DNA from: Ramlibacter henchirensis
GTDB lineage: Bacteria; Pseudomonadota; Gammaproteobacteria; Burkholderiales; Burkholderiaceae_C
Direction: 5' to 3'
DNA length: 64,000 nucleotides
NCBI RefSeq assembly: GCF_004682015.1
Contig: NZ_SMLM01000001.1
Span: 1,116,001 to 1,180,000, forward strand
The position numbers and the translations under genes were made by a program. The notes below the pieces were generated by a model. That model searched no databases. It saw nothing but the letters and a program-made list of their open reading frames with translations, and was not told where the DNA came from. Positions within the stretch are counted from its first letter, which is position 1. Each line of letters starts with the position of its first letter. Shown here piece after piece: positions 25,893-34,612 of the stretch.

Positions 25893-26696
25893 ATGACCAC
25901 ACTCACCCTGCCGACCGGCACGGCCTCCCATCCCGTCGTCCCCGACGCGCGCTGGACCGTGGAGCGCAAGAAGCTGCTGGCGCGCGAGAAGGAGCTGACG
26001 CGCCTGCACGACCAGGTCGCGACCGAGCGCCGCGCGCTGCCGTGGCGGCGGATCACGAAGGACTATGTGTTCGACACGTCCGACGGAAAGCGCACGCTGG
26101 CCGAACTGTTCGGCGGCCGCCGCCAGCTGCTGGTGCAGCACTTCATGTTCGGCCCGGGCTGGGAGCAGGGCTGCCCAAGCTGCTCGTTCATGGCCGACCA
26201 CACCGACGGCATGACGATCCACCTGGCGCACCGCGACATCAGCTTCGTCGCCGTGTCGCGCGCGCCGCTCGCGGACATCCTGCGCTTCCGCGAGCGCATG
26301 GGCTGGAAGTTCGACTGGGTGTCCTCGCACGGCAGCGACTTCAACTTCGACTTCGACGTCAGCTTCACGCAGGAGGAGCTGGCCAGCGGCGAGGTCGAAT
26401 ACAACTACCGCAAGGGGTACTTCCCCGCGGAGGAAGCGCCCGGCATCAGCGTGTTCTTCAAGGACGACGCGGGCGAGGTGTTCCACACCTATTCCACCTT
26501 CGGCCGCGGCGCGGAAGCCATGATGGGCACCTACGTCCTGATGGACCTGACACCGATGGGCCGCAACGAGCGCGACACCTTCTACAAGATGGAGTGGGTG
26601 CGGCACCACGACCGGTACGAGCCCGAGCATCGCTTCGAGCCCGCGCCGGAGAAGGCGGCCATGCCGGCGGCGGCTTGCCCGCACTGCGAAGCCTGA
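25893..26696 (+). CDS. DUF899 thioredoxin-like protein
   Basis: 267 residues, typical of DUF899. The family has a thioredoxin-like fold, and the pair GCPSCSF (CxxC) near residue 90 is the probable redox site. The conserved block FHTYSTFGRGAEAM near the C-terminus is also visible. Redox activity is inferred from the fold; the substrate is unknown. The gene has a strong AAGGAG ribosome site. The C-terminus adds another Cys pair (CPHCEA), which could bind a metal. Confidence 0.88.
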   Translation: MTTLTLPTGTASHPVVPDARWTVERKKLLAREKELTRLHDQVATERRALPWRRITKDYVFDTSDGKRTLAELFGGRRQLLVQHFMFGPGWEQGCPSCSFMADHTDGMTIHLAHRDISFVAVSRAPLADILRFRERMGWKFDWVSSHGSDFNFDFDVSFTQEELASGEVEYNYRKGYFPAEEAPGISVFFKDDAGEVFHTYSTFGRGAEAMMGTYVLMDLTPMGRNERDTFYKMEWVRHHDRYEPEHRFEPAPEKAAMPAAACPHCEA

Positions 26697-26721
26697 GCGT
26701 CAGAGCTGCGACGGGACCGAC

Positions 26722-27306
26722 ATGGATTCGCTCTGGGCCTGGTGGGCCGTGGCGGCGGCGGGCGCGCTTCATGGCCTGAACCCCGCAACGGGCTGGGCCC
26801 TTGCGGCCTGGCGTGCCGAGGGCGCGATGCAGACGCTGTTCGCTCTCGTGCCGATCGGCGTGGGCCACATCGCTGCCGTGGCCGTCGTCGCGGCCGCAGT
26901 GCCCGCCGCCGTGCAGACCGAAGTCGAGTTCGATCCGCTGCTGCTGCAGGGCCTGGCCGCGGCGCTGCTGCTGGCGCTACTGGCGCGGCACCTTCGAGCG
27001 GGCGGACACCGCAGCGCGCGCCCACGCGTGGGCCAGGCCGGGCTCGCACTCTGGTCGTTCATCGTCGGCACGGTCCACGGCGCCGGGTGGCTGCTCGTGC
27101 CGGCGCTGGTTCCGCTGTGTGCGGGCGGCATGCCGGGACGGGAGATCACCGCGTCCGGATCGCTGTCGCTGGCGCTTGCGGCCGTGGGCGTCCACCTGAC
27201 GGCGATGCTGGCGACCACGGCGGCGATGGCGGCCGGTGCGCGGCGTGGGCTTCGTGTCGCTCGACAGTGGCTGGATTCGCACAGGAGCCGGAACTCAAGC
27301 CCCTGA
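26722..27306 (+). CDS. Multi-pass membrane protein with His-Gly helix motifs
   Basis: 194 residues with about six membrane helices. HGLNPATG near the start, GHIAAV in the middle and TVHGAG later repeat a His-Gly pattern inside helices, as in NicO/RcnA- and TauE-type transporters, so metal or small-solute transport is possible. No family assignment is secure. The C-terminus overlaps the stop of the convergent LysR gene by 12 bases. Confidence 0.6.
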   Translation: MDSLWAWWAVAAAGALHGLNPATGWALAAWRAEGAMQTLFALVPIGVGHIAAVAVVAAAVPAAVQTEVEFDPLLLQGLAAALLLALLARHLRAGGHRSARPRVGQAGLALWSFIVGTVHGAGWLLVPALVPLCAGGMPGREITASGSLSLALAAVGVHLTAMLATTAAMAAGARRGLRVARQWLDSHRSRNSSP

Positions 27307-28200
27307 GATCACGTTGTCGCGCAGGAGCTGCAGGAAGCGCTGCGCCAGCGGCGGCAAGGCGGCGTCGCGCCGGGTGAGCGCGCCGATCGCACGGGTGAAG
27401 CGCGCATCCGCCATCGGCAGGGCCACCAGGCCCGACCCCATGGGGCTGGCCAGCGTCGTCTCGCTCATGATGGAGACGAGGTCGCTGTGGGCCAGCAGGC
27501 GGGTCAGTGAACCCGCCGTGTTGCTGACCTCGACGGCGACCCGCGGCGGCGGCAGTCCGGCTTGCGCCAGCCGTCCTTCCACGCTGCGGCGTCCCGCCAC
27601 GCTGGCGCCGGGGAGCATCCATTGCGCCTGCTCCAGGTCCTGCAGGCGCAGGCGCCTGCGCTCCAGCAAAGGGTGGTGCTCCCGCACCACCATGCACAGG
27701 TCGTCGCGCATCAGGGGCGTGGCCTCCAGGTCGTCGGGCGGCACGCGCGGCAGCGCGCTGAGCGTGAGGTCCAGATCGCCCAGGCGCAGGGCGGCCAGCA
27801 GCGCGTCGTTCAGGTTGACCATCACCCGCATGCGCGCCGCGGGCCGCTGCTGGTGCAGCTGCAGCGCCGCCGGCACGAACAGCCGTTCCGCGTAGAGCGG
27901 GGAGACGCCCACGCGCAGGACGCCCATCGCGCCCAGGTGCAAGTCGGCGGCTTCCTTGATCGCCTCGGCCAGGCTGTTTCGAAGCGCCTGGGTGCGCTCC
28001 CGGAACTGCTGCGCGACCGGCGTGAGGGCCATCCCGCGTGCGCTGCGCACGAAGAGGGGGAATCCCAGCTCCTTTTCCAGCCGCTGCAACGCCTTGGTCA
28101 GCGCCGGCTGCGACAGGCCCAGGGCGTCGGCCGCCCGGCGCAGCTGCCCGTGCTGCGCCACCGCCAGGAAGTAATCGATGTCGTCCAGCCGCAAGGCCAT
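27295..28200 (-). CDS. LysR family transcriptional regulator
   Basis: 301 residues with the usual N-terminal winged helix (LRRAADALGLSQPALTKALQ) and a substrate-binding domain. ATG 28200 is preferred, with GAGGAG upstream; the longer frame adds 13 poorly supported residues. It is divergent from the acyl-CoA ligase operon, and a perfect palindrome with T-N11-A spacing lies between them, so it is the probable activator of that operon. The coinducer is unknown but is likely an acid or CoA ester of that pathway. Confidence 0.9.
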   Translation of the reverse strand: MALRLDDIDYFLAVAQHGQLRRAADALGLSQPALTKALQRLEKELGFPLFVRSARGMALTPVAQQFRERTQALRNSLAEAIKEAADLHLGAMGVLRVGVSPLYAERLFVPAALQLHQQRPAARMRVMVNLNDALLAALRLGDLDLTLSALPRVPPDDLEATPLMRDDLCMVVREHHPLLERRRLRLQDLEQAQWMLPGASVAGRRSVEGRLAQAGLPPPRVAVEVSNTAGSLTRLLAHSDLVSIMSETTLASPMGSGLVALPMADARFTRAIGALTRRDAALPPLAQRFLQLLRDNVISGA

Positions 28201-28243
28201 TCCGGCTCCTCGGATTCCCAAAGCGTCCTGTTGGGCCACGCAC

Positions 28244-28260
28244 GATAACCGGCGGTTATC
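28244..28260. promoter_or_regulatory. LysR-type operator between the regulator and the ligase operon
   Basis: GATAACCG-G-CGGTTATC is a perfect 17-base palindrome that contains the T-N11-A signature of LysR sites. It lies 44 bases upstream of the regulator start and 76 bases before the ligase start. A partial copy (GATTATC) follows at about 28275, where the lower-affinity activation site would be expected. Confidence 0.6.
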
Positions 28261-28335
28261 GGCGGCGGCGGCCGGATTATCGGTTCGCGCGGCCTGCGTT
28301 CATAGACTTCAGCCCAGACCCCAGGAGACAAATCC

Positions 28336-29892
28336 ATGAACATCGGGATGTACATCGCCCGCAGCGCACGCTTCTGGCCGGATCGCCCGGCCATCCTCTT
28401 TCGCGATCGCGCCGTCACCTACCGCGAACTCGAACTGCGATCCAACCGGCTCGCCCACGCGCTGCTTGGCCTGGGGCTGAGCCGCGGCGACCGTGTCGCC
28501 GTGGTGTCGCCCAACCGGCCCGAGATCATCGAACTGGAGTGCGCGCTCTACAAGGCCGGCCTGGTGAAGGTGGCGCTCAACTCGCGCCTGGCCCCGGCCG
28601 AACTGGCCGACGCGCTGGCCAATGCCGAGCCTGCCGCGATCCTGGCGGGCCCCGAGCACCGCGCCATGGCCGAGGAGGCCGCCGCCCGGGTGCCCGGGCT
28701 GCGCGATCGGATCGCTTACGAAGTGGCGCCGGGCTGGCTCGACTACGAAGCGCTGCTCGCGCAGGCCAGCGACGACCATTTCCACGTCGACATGCGGCCC
28801 GACGAACTCGCGGTGCTGCACTACACCTCGGGCTCGACCGGCAAGCTCAAGGCGGCCATGCAGACCGTCGGCAACCGGATGGCCTCGCTTCGAAAGGTGA
28901 CCATGGGCCGCATGCACGCGGGCCCCGGCGACGTGCTGATGCTGTGCGGGCCGATCACGCACGCCAGCGGCATGTTCATGCAGCCGATGCTTTACCAGGG
29001 CGCGACCCTGCTGCTGCTGGACGGCTTCAAGCCGGCCGAGGTGCTGGAGTCCATCGAGCGGCACCGCGTCACCATGGCCTTCTTCGTGCCGGCCATGATC
29101 TACGCGCTCCTGGCCGAGCCGAGCATCCGCACCCGCGATCTCAGCAGCCTGCGCCTGGTGAGCTACGGCGCCGCGCCGATGTCGCCCGCGCGGATCCGGG
29201 AGGCCTGGGCCGCCTTCGGCCCCGTGCTGTCGCAAGGCTACGGCGCCGGGGAGACCACCGGCGGCGTGATCGCCCTCACCATCGACGACCATGCCCGCGC
29301 CATCGAGGGGGGCCGTCCCGAACTGCTGTCGGCCTGCGGCCGGCCGGTGAGCGAGTCCGACGTGCAGGTGCTCGACGAGCAGGGCCGGCCGGTGTCGGGG
29401 GACGCCATCGGCGAGATCTGCGTGCGCGGCCCCGATGTTTTCGCAGGCTACTGGCGGGCCGAGCCGCAGACGCGCGAAGTGCTGGGCGAGGACGGCTGGT
29501 TGCGCACCGGCGACCTGGCCCGCGTGGACGACGAGGGCTACATCTTCATCGTCGACCGCAAGAAGGAGATGCTGGTCTCCGGCGGATTCAACGTGTACCC
29601 GAGCGAAGTCGAGTCCGTGCTGGCGCAGCACCCTGCGGTGTACGAGGTCTGCGTCGTCGGCGTCCCCGACGAGCGTTGGGGCGAGAGCGTGAAGGCGGTG
29701 GTCGTGCTGCGCGACGGCGCCCGCGCGGACGGCGGCGAGATCATGGACTTCTGCCGCGGCCGGCTGGCCGACTTCAAGCGGCCGCGCTCGGTGGACTTCG
29801 TGCCGCACCTGCCCAAGAACGGCAACGGCAAGCTGTCGCGCAAGGACGTGCGCGAGCACTACTGGCGTGGTCGCGAGCGCCGCGTCAACTGA
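28336..29892 (+). CDS. Acyl-CoA synthetase (AMP-forming)
   Basis: 518 residues of the ANL family. The P-loop is HYTSGSTGKLKAAM, the A5 motif is QGYGAGETTGG, the A8 motif is GWLRTGDLARVDDEGY, and the catalytic Lys occurs near the end in PKNGNGKLSRKDV. It activates a carboxylic acid through an acyl-adenylate to the CoA ester in the cytoplasm. The neighbours (an acyl-CoA dehydrogenase and a Bug receptor) point to uptake and CoA-dependent degradation of an organic acid. The chain length cannot be inferred. Confidence 0.9.
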   Translation: MNIGMYIARSARFWPDRPAILFRDRAVTYRELELRSNRLAHALLGLGLSRGDRVAVVSPNRPEIIELECALYKAGLVKVALNSRLAPAELADALANAEPAAILAGPEHRAMAEEAAARVPGLRDRIAYEVAPGWLDYEALLAQASDDHFHVDMRPDELAVLHYTSGSTGKLKAAMQTVGNRMASLRKVTMGRMHAGPGDVLMLCGPITHASGMFMQPMLYQGATLLLLDGFKPAEVLESIERHRVTMAFFVPAMIYALLAEPSIRTRDLSSLRLVSYGAAPMSPARIREAWAAFGPVLSQGYGAGETTGGVIALTIDDHARAIEGGRPELLSACGRPVSESDVQVLDEQGRPVSGDAIGEICVRGPDVFAGYWRAEPQTREVLGEDGWLRTGDLARVDDEGYIFIVDRKKEMLVSGGFNVYPSEVESVLAQHPAVYEVCVVGVPDERWGESVKAVVVLRDGARADGGEIMDFCRGRLADFKRPRSVDFVPHLPKNGNGKLSRKDVREHYWRGRERRVN

Positions 29893-29902
29893 GGGGCGCG
29901 CC

Positions 29903-31108
29903 ATGGATGCGACGATCACCCCGACCGCGCCGCCCGCCCGCTTCGAAGGCTCCGAAGCCGCCGCCGCGTTCATCGCGAAGGTGCAGGACTTCATCCGCGG
30001 CGAACTGCACCCGCTCGCCGTCGGGCACGGCATCACCCACGAGAGCGGCGCCCCGAAGGCGCTGCTGCAGCAGGTCTGGATGCGCTCGCGCGAACTCGGC
30101 TTCTACGGCGTGACCTTGCCCCAGCCGCTGGGCGGCGCCGGCTTCAACCTCGTGGACCACGTGCTGATCAAGGAAGCGATCTACGCGAGCGGATCGCCCT
30201 TTGCCGCTCACGTGCTGGGCGAGCTCACTGGGCCGCCCCGCGTCGGCGCGCTGGCCAGGCAGGCCACGCCCGACCAGATGGAGCGCTTCATCCTGCCGGT
30301 GGCGCGGGCCGAGAAGGCCGTCTGTTTCGCGATCACGGAACCGGAAGCGGGCTCGGATGCGGGCGCCCTGCAGACGCGCGCCCGCCGCGATGGCGCCGAG
30401 TGGGTGCTGGACGGCACCAAGCGATTCATCTCCGGTTCGCCGTTCTGCGATTTCGCGGTCGTGATCGCCTCGACCAGCGAGGACCCGGCGGCCCGCGAGA
30501 CCACGGCTTTCTTCGTCGAGCGCGACCGGCCGGGCTTCCGCGTCGAGGCGGGCTACAAGACCATGGCGGGCCAGTCCCACACCGGCAACATCGTGCTGGA
30601 GGCCTGCCGCATCCCCGCGGCCAACCAGATCGGCGAACGCGGACGCGGGCTGGCGTTGGCGCTGGGCCGCATCACGGTCAACCGCGTACTGCATTGCCCG
30701 GCGATGCTGGGCCTGGCGCGGCTGGCGCTGGAGGATTCGCTCGGGCATGCGGCGCGGCGGCGCCAGTTCGGCCAGCCGATCGGCGCGTTCCAGGCGGTGC
30801 AGCACATGCTCGCCGACATGGCGACGGAACTCGCGGCGGCGCGCGCGCTCATGCTGAGCGTGGCGCGCACGCTGGACGGCGGCGGCGAAGCCCGCGCCGA
30901 GGCTTCGATGGCCAAGCTGTTCTGTTCCGAGACCGCATTCCGCATCGCCGACCGCGCCGTGCAGGTCCACGGCGGCGAAGGCATCGTGCAGGGCAGCCGG
31001 GTGGAATTCCTGTTCCGGCTGCTGCGCATGTACCGGGTGCTCACCGGCACCAGCGAGATCCAGCGCAACACCATCGCGCGCGAACTGCTCGGCGCCGCGG
31101 TGCGCTGA
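29903..31108 (+). CDS. Acyl-CoA dehydrogenase, catalytic base apparently substituted
   Basis: 401 residues with the three-domain acyl-CoA dehydrogenase fold. FAITEPEAGSDAG and GTKRFISGS mark the flavin/substrate region and TGTSEIQRNTIAR the C-terminus. The glutamate that usually precedes GTSEIQR is Thr381. At the alternative position used in isovaleryl-CoA dehydrogenase, hand alignment gives Asn260 (GRITVNRVLHCP). A different catalytic residue or reaction is therefore possible. It follows the ligase by 10 bases and lies in the same operon. Confidence 0.85.
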   Translation: MDATITPTAPPARFEGSEAAAAFIAKVQDFIRGELHPLAVGHGITHESGAPKALLQQVWMRSRELGFYGVTLPQPLGGAGFNLVDHVLIKEAIYASGSPFAAHVLGELTGPPRVGALARQATPDQMERFILPVARAEKAVCFAITEPEAGSDAGALQTRARRDGAEWVLDGTKRFISGSPFCDFAVVIASTSEDPAARETTAFFVERDRPGFRVEAGYKTMAGQSHTGNIVLEACRIPAANQIGERGRGLALALGRITVNRVLHCPAMLGLARLALEDSLGHAARRRQFGQPIGAFQAVQHMLADMATELAAARALMLSVARTLDGGGEARAEASMAKLFCSETAFRIADRAVQVHGGEGIVQGSRVEFLFRLLRMYRVLTGTSEIQRNTIARELLGAAVR

Positions 31109-31132
31109 CCCCAACGAACAATGGAGACAAAC

Positions 31133-32101
31133 ATGCAACGACGTTTATTCGCCGCCCTGCTGGCCGGCGCCGCCCTCGGCCTTTCCACCGGCGCGCAGGC
31201 CCAGGACTATCCGAACCGCCCGATCAAGTGGATCGTTCCCTACCTGGCCGGCACCGCGCCCGATACCACGGTGCGCATCGTCGCCGACGCGATGGACGAC
31301 ATCCTCAAGCAGCCGGTGGTGGTCGAGAACAAGGGCGGGGCGGCGGGCAACCTGGGCGCGCAGATCGCCGCCAAGGCGCAGCCGGACGGCTACACCTGGG
31401 TGTATTCGGCGGCCCCGATGTCGACGAGCATGCGGATGTACCGCAAGCCGGGCTTCGACGTGATGAAGGACTTCGTCCACGTGGGCCGCATCGCGCAGTC
31501 CGACGTGCTGCTGGTGGTGAATTCGGAGTCGGGCATCACCTCGGTGAGGGAACTTGTCGAGCGCGGCCGCAAGAACCCCGGCAAGCTGGCCTTCGCGTCC
31601 GGCGGCGTCGGCTCGCCGGCCCACATGGGCGCCGAGCTGATGCTCAATGCGAGCGGCATGGAAGCGCTGCACGTGCCCTACAAGGGCGCCTCGGAATCGG
31701 CCAACGCGGTGATGGGCAAGCAGGTCGACTTCGCGCTGACCATCTTCTCCGTGTCGCTGCCGCACATCCAGGCCGGCAAGATGAACGCGCTGGCGGTGAT
31801 GGGACCCAGGCGCAACCCGCGCCTGCCCAACGTGCCGACGGCGGCTGAAGCCGGCTTGACGGGGATCAACCTGGTCTCCTTTGGGGGCTTGTCGGTGCCG
31901 GCCGGCACGCCGGCCCCGATCGTCAAGCGCATCAGCGATGCGCTGAACAAGGCCCTGGCCGACCCGCAGGTGCGCGCGAAGCTGGAAGCCAACGGGTCCA
32001 TCGTCGCGCCCAGCACCGCGCAGGAGTACGCCCAGAACCTGCAGGCCGAGATCGCGAACACCGAGGCGATGATGAAGGCCGCGAAGATCGAGGCGCAGTA
32101 G
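31133..32101 (+). CDS. Bug/TctC-type tripartite tricarboxylate receptor
   Basis: 322 residues. A signal peptide ending in AQA (residues 1-22) precedes a periplasmic solute-binding protein (YPNRPIKWIVPYLAGTAPD at the mature N-terminus, then VVVENKGGAAGNLGA). Bug proteins bind carboxylates or related anions. No membrane components (TctA/TctB) are adjacent, which is normal for these expanded receptor families. ATG 31133 is favoured over the ATG at 31121 because GGAGA then falls at the correct distance. It is the third gene of the ligase operon. Confidence 0.9.
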   Translation: MQRRLFAALLAGAALGLSTGAQAQDYPNRPIKWIVPYLAGTAPDTTVRIVADAMDDILKQPVVVENKGGAAGNLGAQIAAKAQPDGYTWVYSAAPMSTSMRMYRKPGFDVMKDFVHVGRIAQSDVLLVVNSESGITSVRELVERGRKNPGKLAFASGGVGSPAHMGAELMLNASGMEALHVPYKGASESANAVMGKQVDFALTIFSVSLPHIQAGKMNALAVMGPRRNPRLPNVPTAAEAGLTGINLVSFGGLSVPAGTPAPIVKRISDALNKALADPQVRAKLEANGSIVAPSTAQEYAQNLQAEIANTEAMMKAAKIEAQ

Positions 32102-32141
32102 CGCGCCGACCTCTCCGGCGCGGAGCCGTTAGATTCCGCGC

Positions 32142-33059
32142 ATGGAAGTCTTCGAATCGCCGGCTCTCGGGCGGCGGGCTCTGCTGCTGGCCACCCTGCC
32201 GTCAGCCCTTCTGGGATGCGTGGTCCCCGTGCCTTCACGAGTGGTCCATCCGCAATCGCCGCTTCCTGCCAAGGTGCTGGCCTGCTACTACGCGGCCTGG
32301 GACACCCGGACGTACGGGATCAGCGACGTCCCGATGGACTTCAACGTGACCTACCTGTTCCACGCGAAGCCGAACGGCCCGCCGGTGGACAGGAGCTGGA
32401 TCAACGTGGGCGACGGCTCGTTCAGGTTCGACCATCATGCTGAAGTCACTGCCTCGCAGGTCCAGCGTTGCCGGGCCCGCGGGCAGAAGGTGATCCTCAC
32501 CGTCGGCGGCGAACGGGCGGGCTTCAACTTCGACAACCGGCACAAGAGCCGCAACTTCGTCGAGTCCTTCCGCGCCATGTACGACGCGTTCCGCGGCCTG
32601 GACGGCTGCGACTTCAACAACTTCGAGGCGAAGGTCGGGTCCTCGCCGGCCGAGATGATCTGGATCGCGCAGCAGCTGAAGGCGCTGTACGGGCCGCAGT
32701 TCGCCATCACGGCGCCGCCGGAGCCGAACTCGCCCGAGGACCGCGCCATGCTCAAGGCGATGGCCGACGCCGGCGTGCTGAGCTGGGCCGCTCCGCAGTT
32801 CTATGGCTGGCCGGGCTTCAACGCCGCCGGCTTCATCAGCAACCGCACCGACGACTGGGTGCGCGACCTGGGCGCGGACAAGGTGGTGCTGGGACTGGCC
32901 GCGAACTACGCCAATGGCCCCTCGCTGCAGGACTGCATCCGGGAGTGGGAAACTGTCAGGGGCCGGCACCCGGGCATCCGCGGCATGTTCTGCTGGAACG
33001 CGCAATTCAACCTGGCCGGCGGCAATACCTGGGGCAAGATGATGAAGGCGCGGCTGTAA
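32142..33059 (+). CDS. GH18 chitinase-like lipoprotein with an altered catalytic motif
   Basis: 305 residues. The signal peptide ends in a lipobox (LLGC, Cys26). The TIM-barrel pattern of glycoside hydrolase family 18 is visible: KVLACYYAAW at the first strand and VILTVGGERAGF at the third. The active-site strand reads LDGCDFNNFEAK. Compared with DGxDxDxE, one Asp is Asn and the final Glu is displaced by one residue (Glu162). It may be an inactive or altered glycan-binding member. It stands alone after the ligase operon. Confidence 0.7.
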   Translation: MEVFESPALGRRALLLATLPSALLGCVVPVPSRVVHPQSPLPAKVLACYYAAWDTRTYGISDVPMDFNVTYLFHAKPNGPPVDRSWINVGDGSFRFDHHAEVTASQVQRCRARGQKVILTVGGERAGFNFDNRHKSRNFVESFRAMYDAFRGLDGCDFNNFEAKVGSSPAEMIWIAQQLKALYGPQFAITAPPEPNSPEDRAMLKAMADAGVLSWAAPQFYGWPGFNAAGFISNRTDDWVRDLGADKVVLGLAANYANGPSLQDCIREWETVRGRHPGIRGMFCWNAQFNLAGGNTWGKMMKARL

Positions 33060-33115
33060 CGTCCACGAGGATCCTGTGCGGTCCGCGTCCGCGCCGTTCT
33101 CAAGGAGGCCTCAAG

Positions 33116-33283
33116 GTGAAAGAACAACGTCCCTGTCTCGAGCGGCGGGCACTCACGCCCGCGTTGGGCTGTGCCGCCACCGCGGGGCTGGCAGATGTCG
33201 GCCGGGGCGCAGGACCCGGCGGCCGAGGGCAGTCGATCACCACGCGGCACGTGCTGACGCTGAGCGGATCGATGCGGCGCTGA
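33116..33283 (+). CDS. Possible small protein with a perfect ribosome site
   Basis: A 55-codon frame starting with GTG 33116 is preceded by AAGGAGG (33102-33108) at ideal spacing. The product is Arg/Gly/Ala-rich with a hydrophobic middle (ALTPALGCAATAGLADV). No family is recognised. It lies in a 270-base gap otherwise without a gene. It could be a genuine small protein, a remnant of a secreted protein start, or chance. Confidence 0.25.
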   Translation: MKEQRPCLERRALTPALGCAATAGLADVGRGAGPGGRGQSITTRHVLTLSGSMRR

Positions 33284-33330
33284 CAGATGGTTGACCGGTC
33301 GACGCGCTCATCGACAGGGAAATTGCGCCC

Positions 33331-34230
33331 ATGAGCCGGCTTGGCGAAGCCTGGCGCCGCGTCCGGTCCTGCGCGCTGTCCACACCAGGCCTGCGCGTGA
33401 TGCTGCTGGCCATCCGCAACTACGTCATGCACCAGAGCGCCAACCAGGCCGGCAGCCTGGCGTTCTCTTGGGTGCTGGCCATGTTTCCGCTGTTGATCCT
33501 GGTGTCGGCTTCCGCCGGTTTCGTGGGGCAGCCCGGCGAAGCTGCGGCCCTGGTCGAGCGCGTCATGGGCTATGCACCGCAGGTGGTGCGGGACGCGATG
33601 CAGCCGGCGATCGAGCAGGTGCTGGCCCGGCGCAGCCAGGCGCTCCTGGCCATCGGCGTGCTGGCGACGCTGTGGACGGCCTCGTCGGGGATGCAGGCCA
33701 TACGCTCCGCGCTGAACCGCGCCTACGGCATCGAGCGGGGCCTTCCCTTCTGGAAAGCGCGCATCAAGGTCACGCTGTTCACGGTCATCGCCGGCGCGGG
33801 TGTGCTGGCTGCATTCAGCTCGGTGGTCATCATGCCGTACGTGTGGCGGCTGCTGGAGGAGAACGCAGGCGTGGGGCAGGACACGCTCTGGCTCCACAAC
33901 AGCGTGCGCTACGGCTCGGCGTTCCTGGTGCTGATCGTGCTGTACGCATTCATGTACGGCTGGCTGCCCGACATTCGCCAGCGGCTCTACACCGTGATGC
34001 CGGGCGCGCTGGTCGGGGCCGCGCTGTGGGTCGCGGCTGCCGCGACGCTGTCGTACACGCTGCGCACCGCTGGAAAGCTGGCGTTGCTGTACGGCAGCTT
34101 CGCGGGCGTGGTCGCCACGCTGGTGTTCCTGTACATCAGCGCAACGACACTGATCTTCGGCGCCGAGATCAACGGGGTCCTGCGGGGGACGGCGCCGGAG
34201 GAGGCGCCCCGCGGGCCGGCCGCTTTCTAG
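33331..34230 (+). CDS. YihY/BrkB family inner-membrane protein
   Basis: 299 residues with six predicted helices and the family pattern HQSANQAGSLAFSWVLAMFP at the first helix, RYGSAFLVLIVLYAFMYGWL in the middle and TTLIFGAEINGVL at the end. Members were once called ribonuclease BN in error; they are membrane proteins of unclear function. Its last codon interlocks with the convergent small gene through a shared CTAG. Confidence 0.9.
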   Translation: MSRLGEAWRRVRSCALSTPGLRVMLLAIRNYVMHQSANQAGSLAFSWVLAMFPLLILVSASAGFVGQPGEAAALVERVMGYAPQVVRDAMQPAIEQVLARRSQALLAIGVLATLWTASSGMQAIRSALNRAYGIERGLPFWKARIKVTLFTVIAGAGVLAAFSSVVIMPYVWRLLEENAGVGQDTLWLHNSVRYGSAFLVLIVLYAFMYGWLPDIRQRLYTVMPGALVGAALWVAAAATLSYTLRTAGKLALLYGSFAGVVATLVFLYISATTLIFGAEINGVLRGTAPEEAPRGPAAF

Positions 34231-34436
34231 AGCGCCATGATGCAGGCCTGCAGCTGGTCCACTTCCTTTTCTGCAGCCACAAGCAGCTGCCTGACCTCCT
34301 CGACGGAACTGCGCTTGATGCTGCCGTCCTGCACGAGCGATTCAAGTCCCTGAAGCAAGTCCTGCAGTTCGTCGCGCTTTTTCAAGGCGGCCAGCCACTT
34401 GTCCAGTTCTGCTGTGCTTTCGTTGGCATCGCTCAT
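34227..34436 (-). CDS. Small coiled-coil protein of unknown function
   Basis: 69 residues, strongly helical and charged (LDKWLAALKKRDELQDLLQG and VRQLLVAAEKEVDQLQ). No family is recognised. ATG 34436 starts the sensible part of a longer frame. It overlaps the convergent BrkB gene by four bases. Confidence 0.55.
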   Translation of the reverse strand: MSDANESTAELDKWLAALKKRDELQDLLQGLESLVQDGSIKRSSVEEVRQLLVAAEKEVDQLQACIMAL

Positions 34437-34612
34437 CTGTGCAGCCAGTCGCGCGCCTGGCACGTTGCAACAGGCCTTGGGTATGAACGCTTGGGGCGGC
34501 TGATTTATTCCTTCGCACCCGGTGTGCTGCTGCATCCCGAGCCAGCGCGGCCGCAGGCTGCGCATCGCATTCCTGCGATCTACATTACGCCAGGCGTCTG
34601 AAGGAGAAAGCC

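Noticed and set aside
23574-26684. A 1036-codon open frame on the minus strand, antisense to four genes
   Set aside because: It is a shadow of high-GC codon usage. The plus-strand genes carry clear family motifs, while this frame is Ala/Arg/Ser-rich without any.
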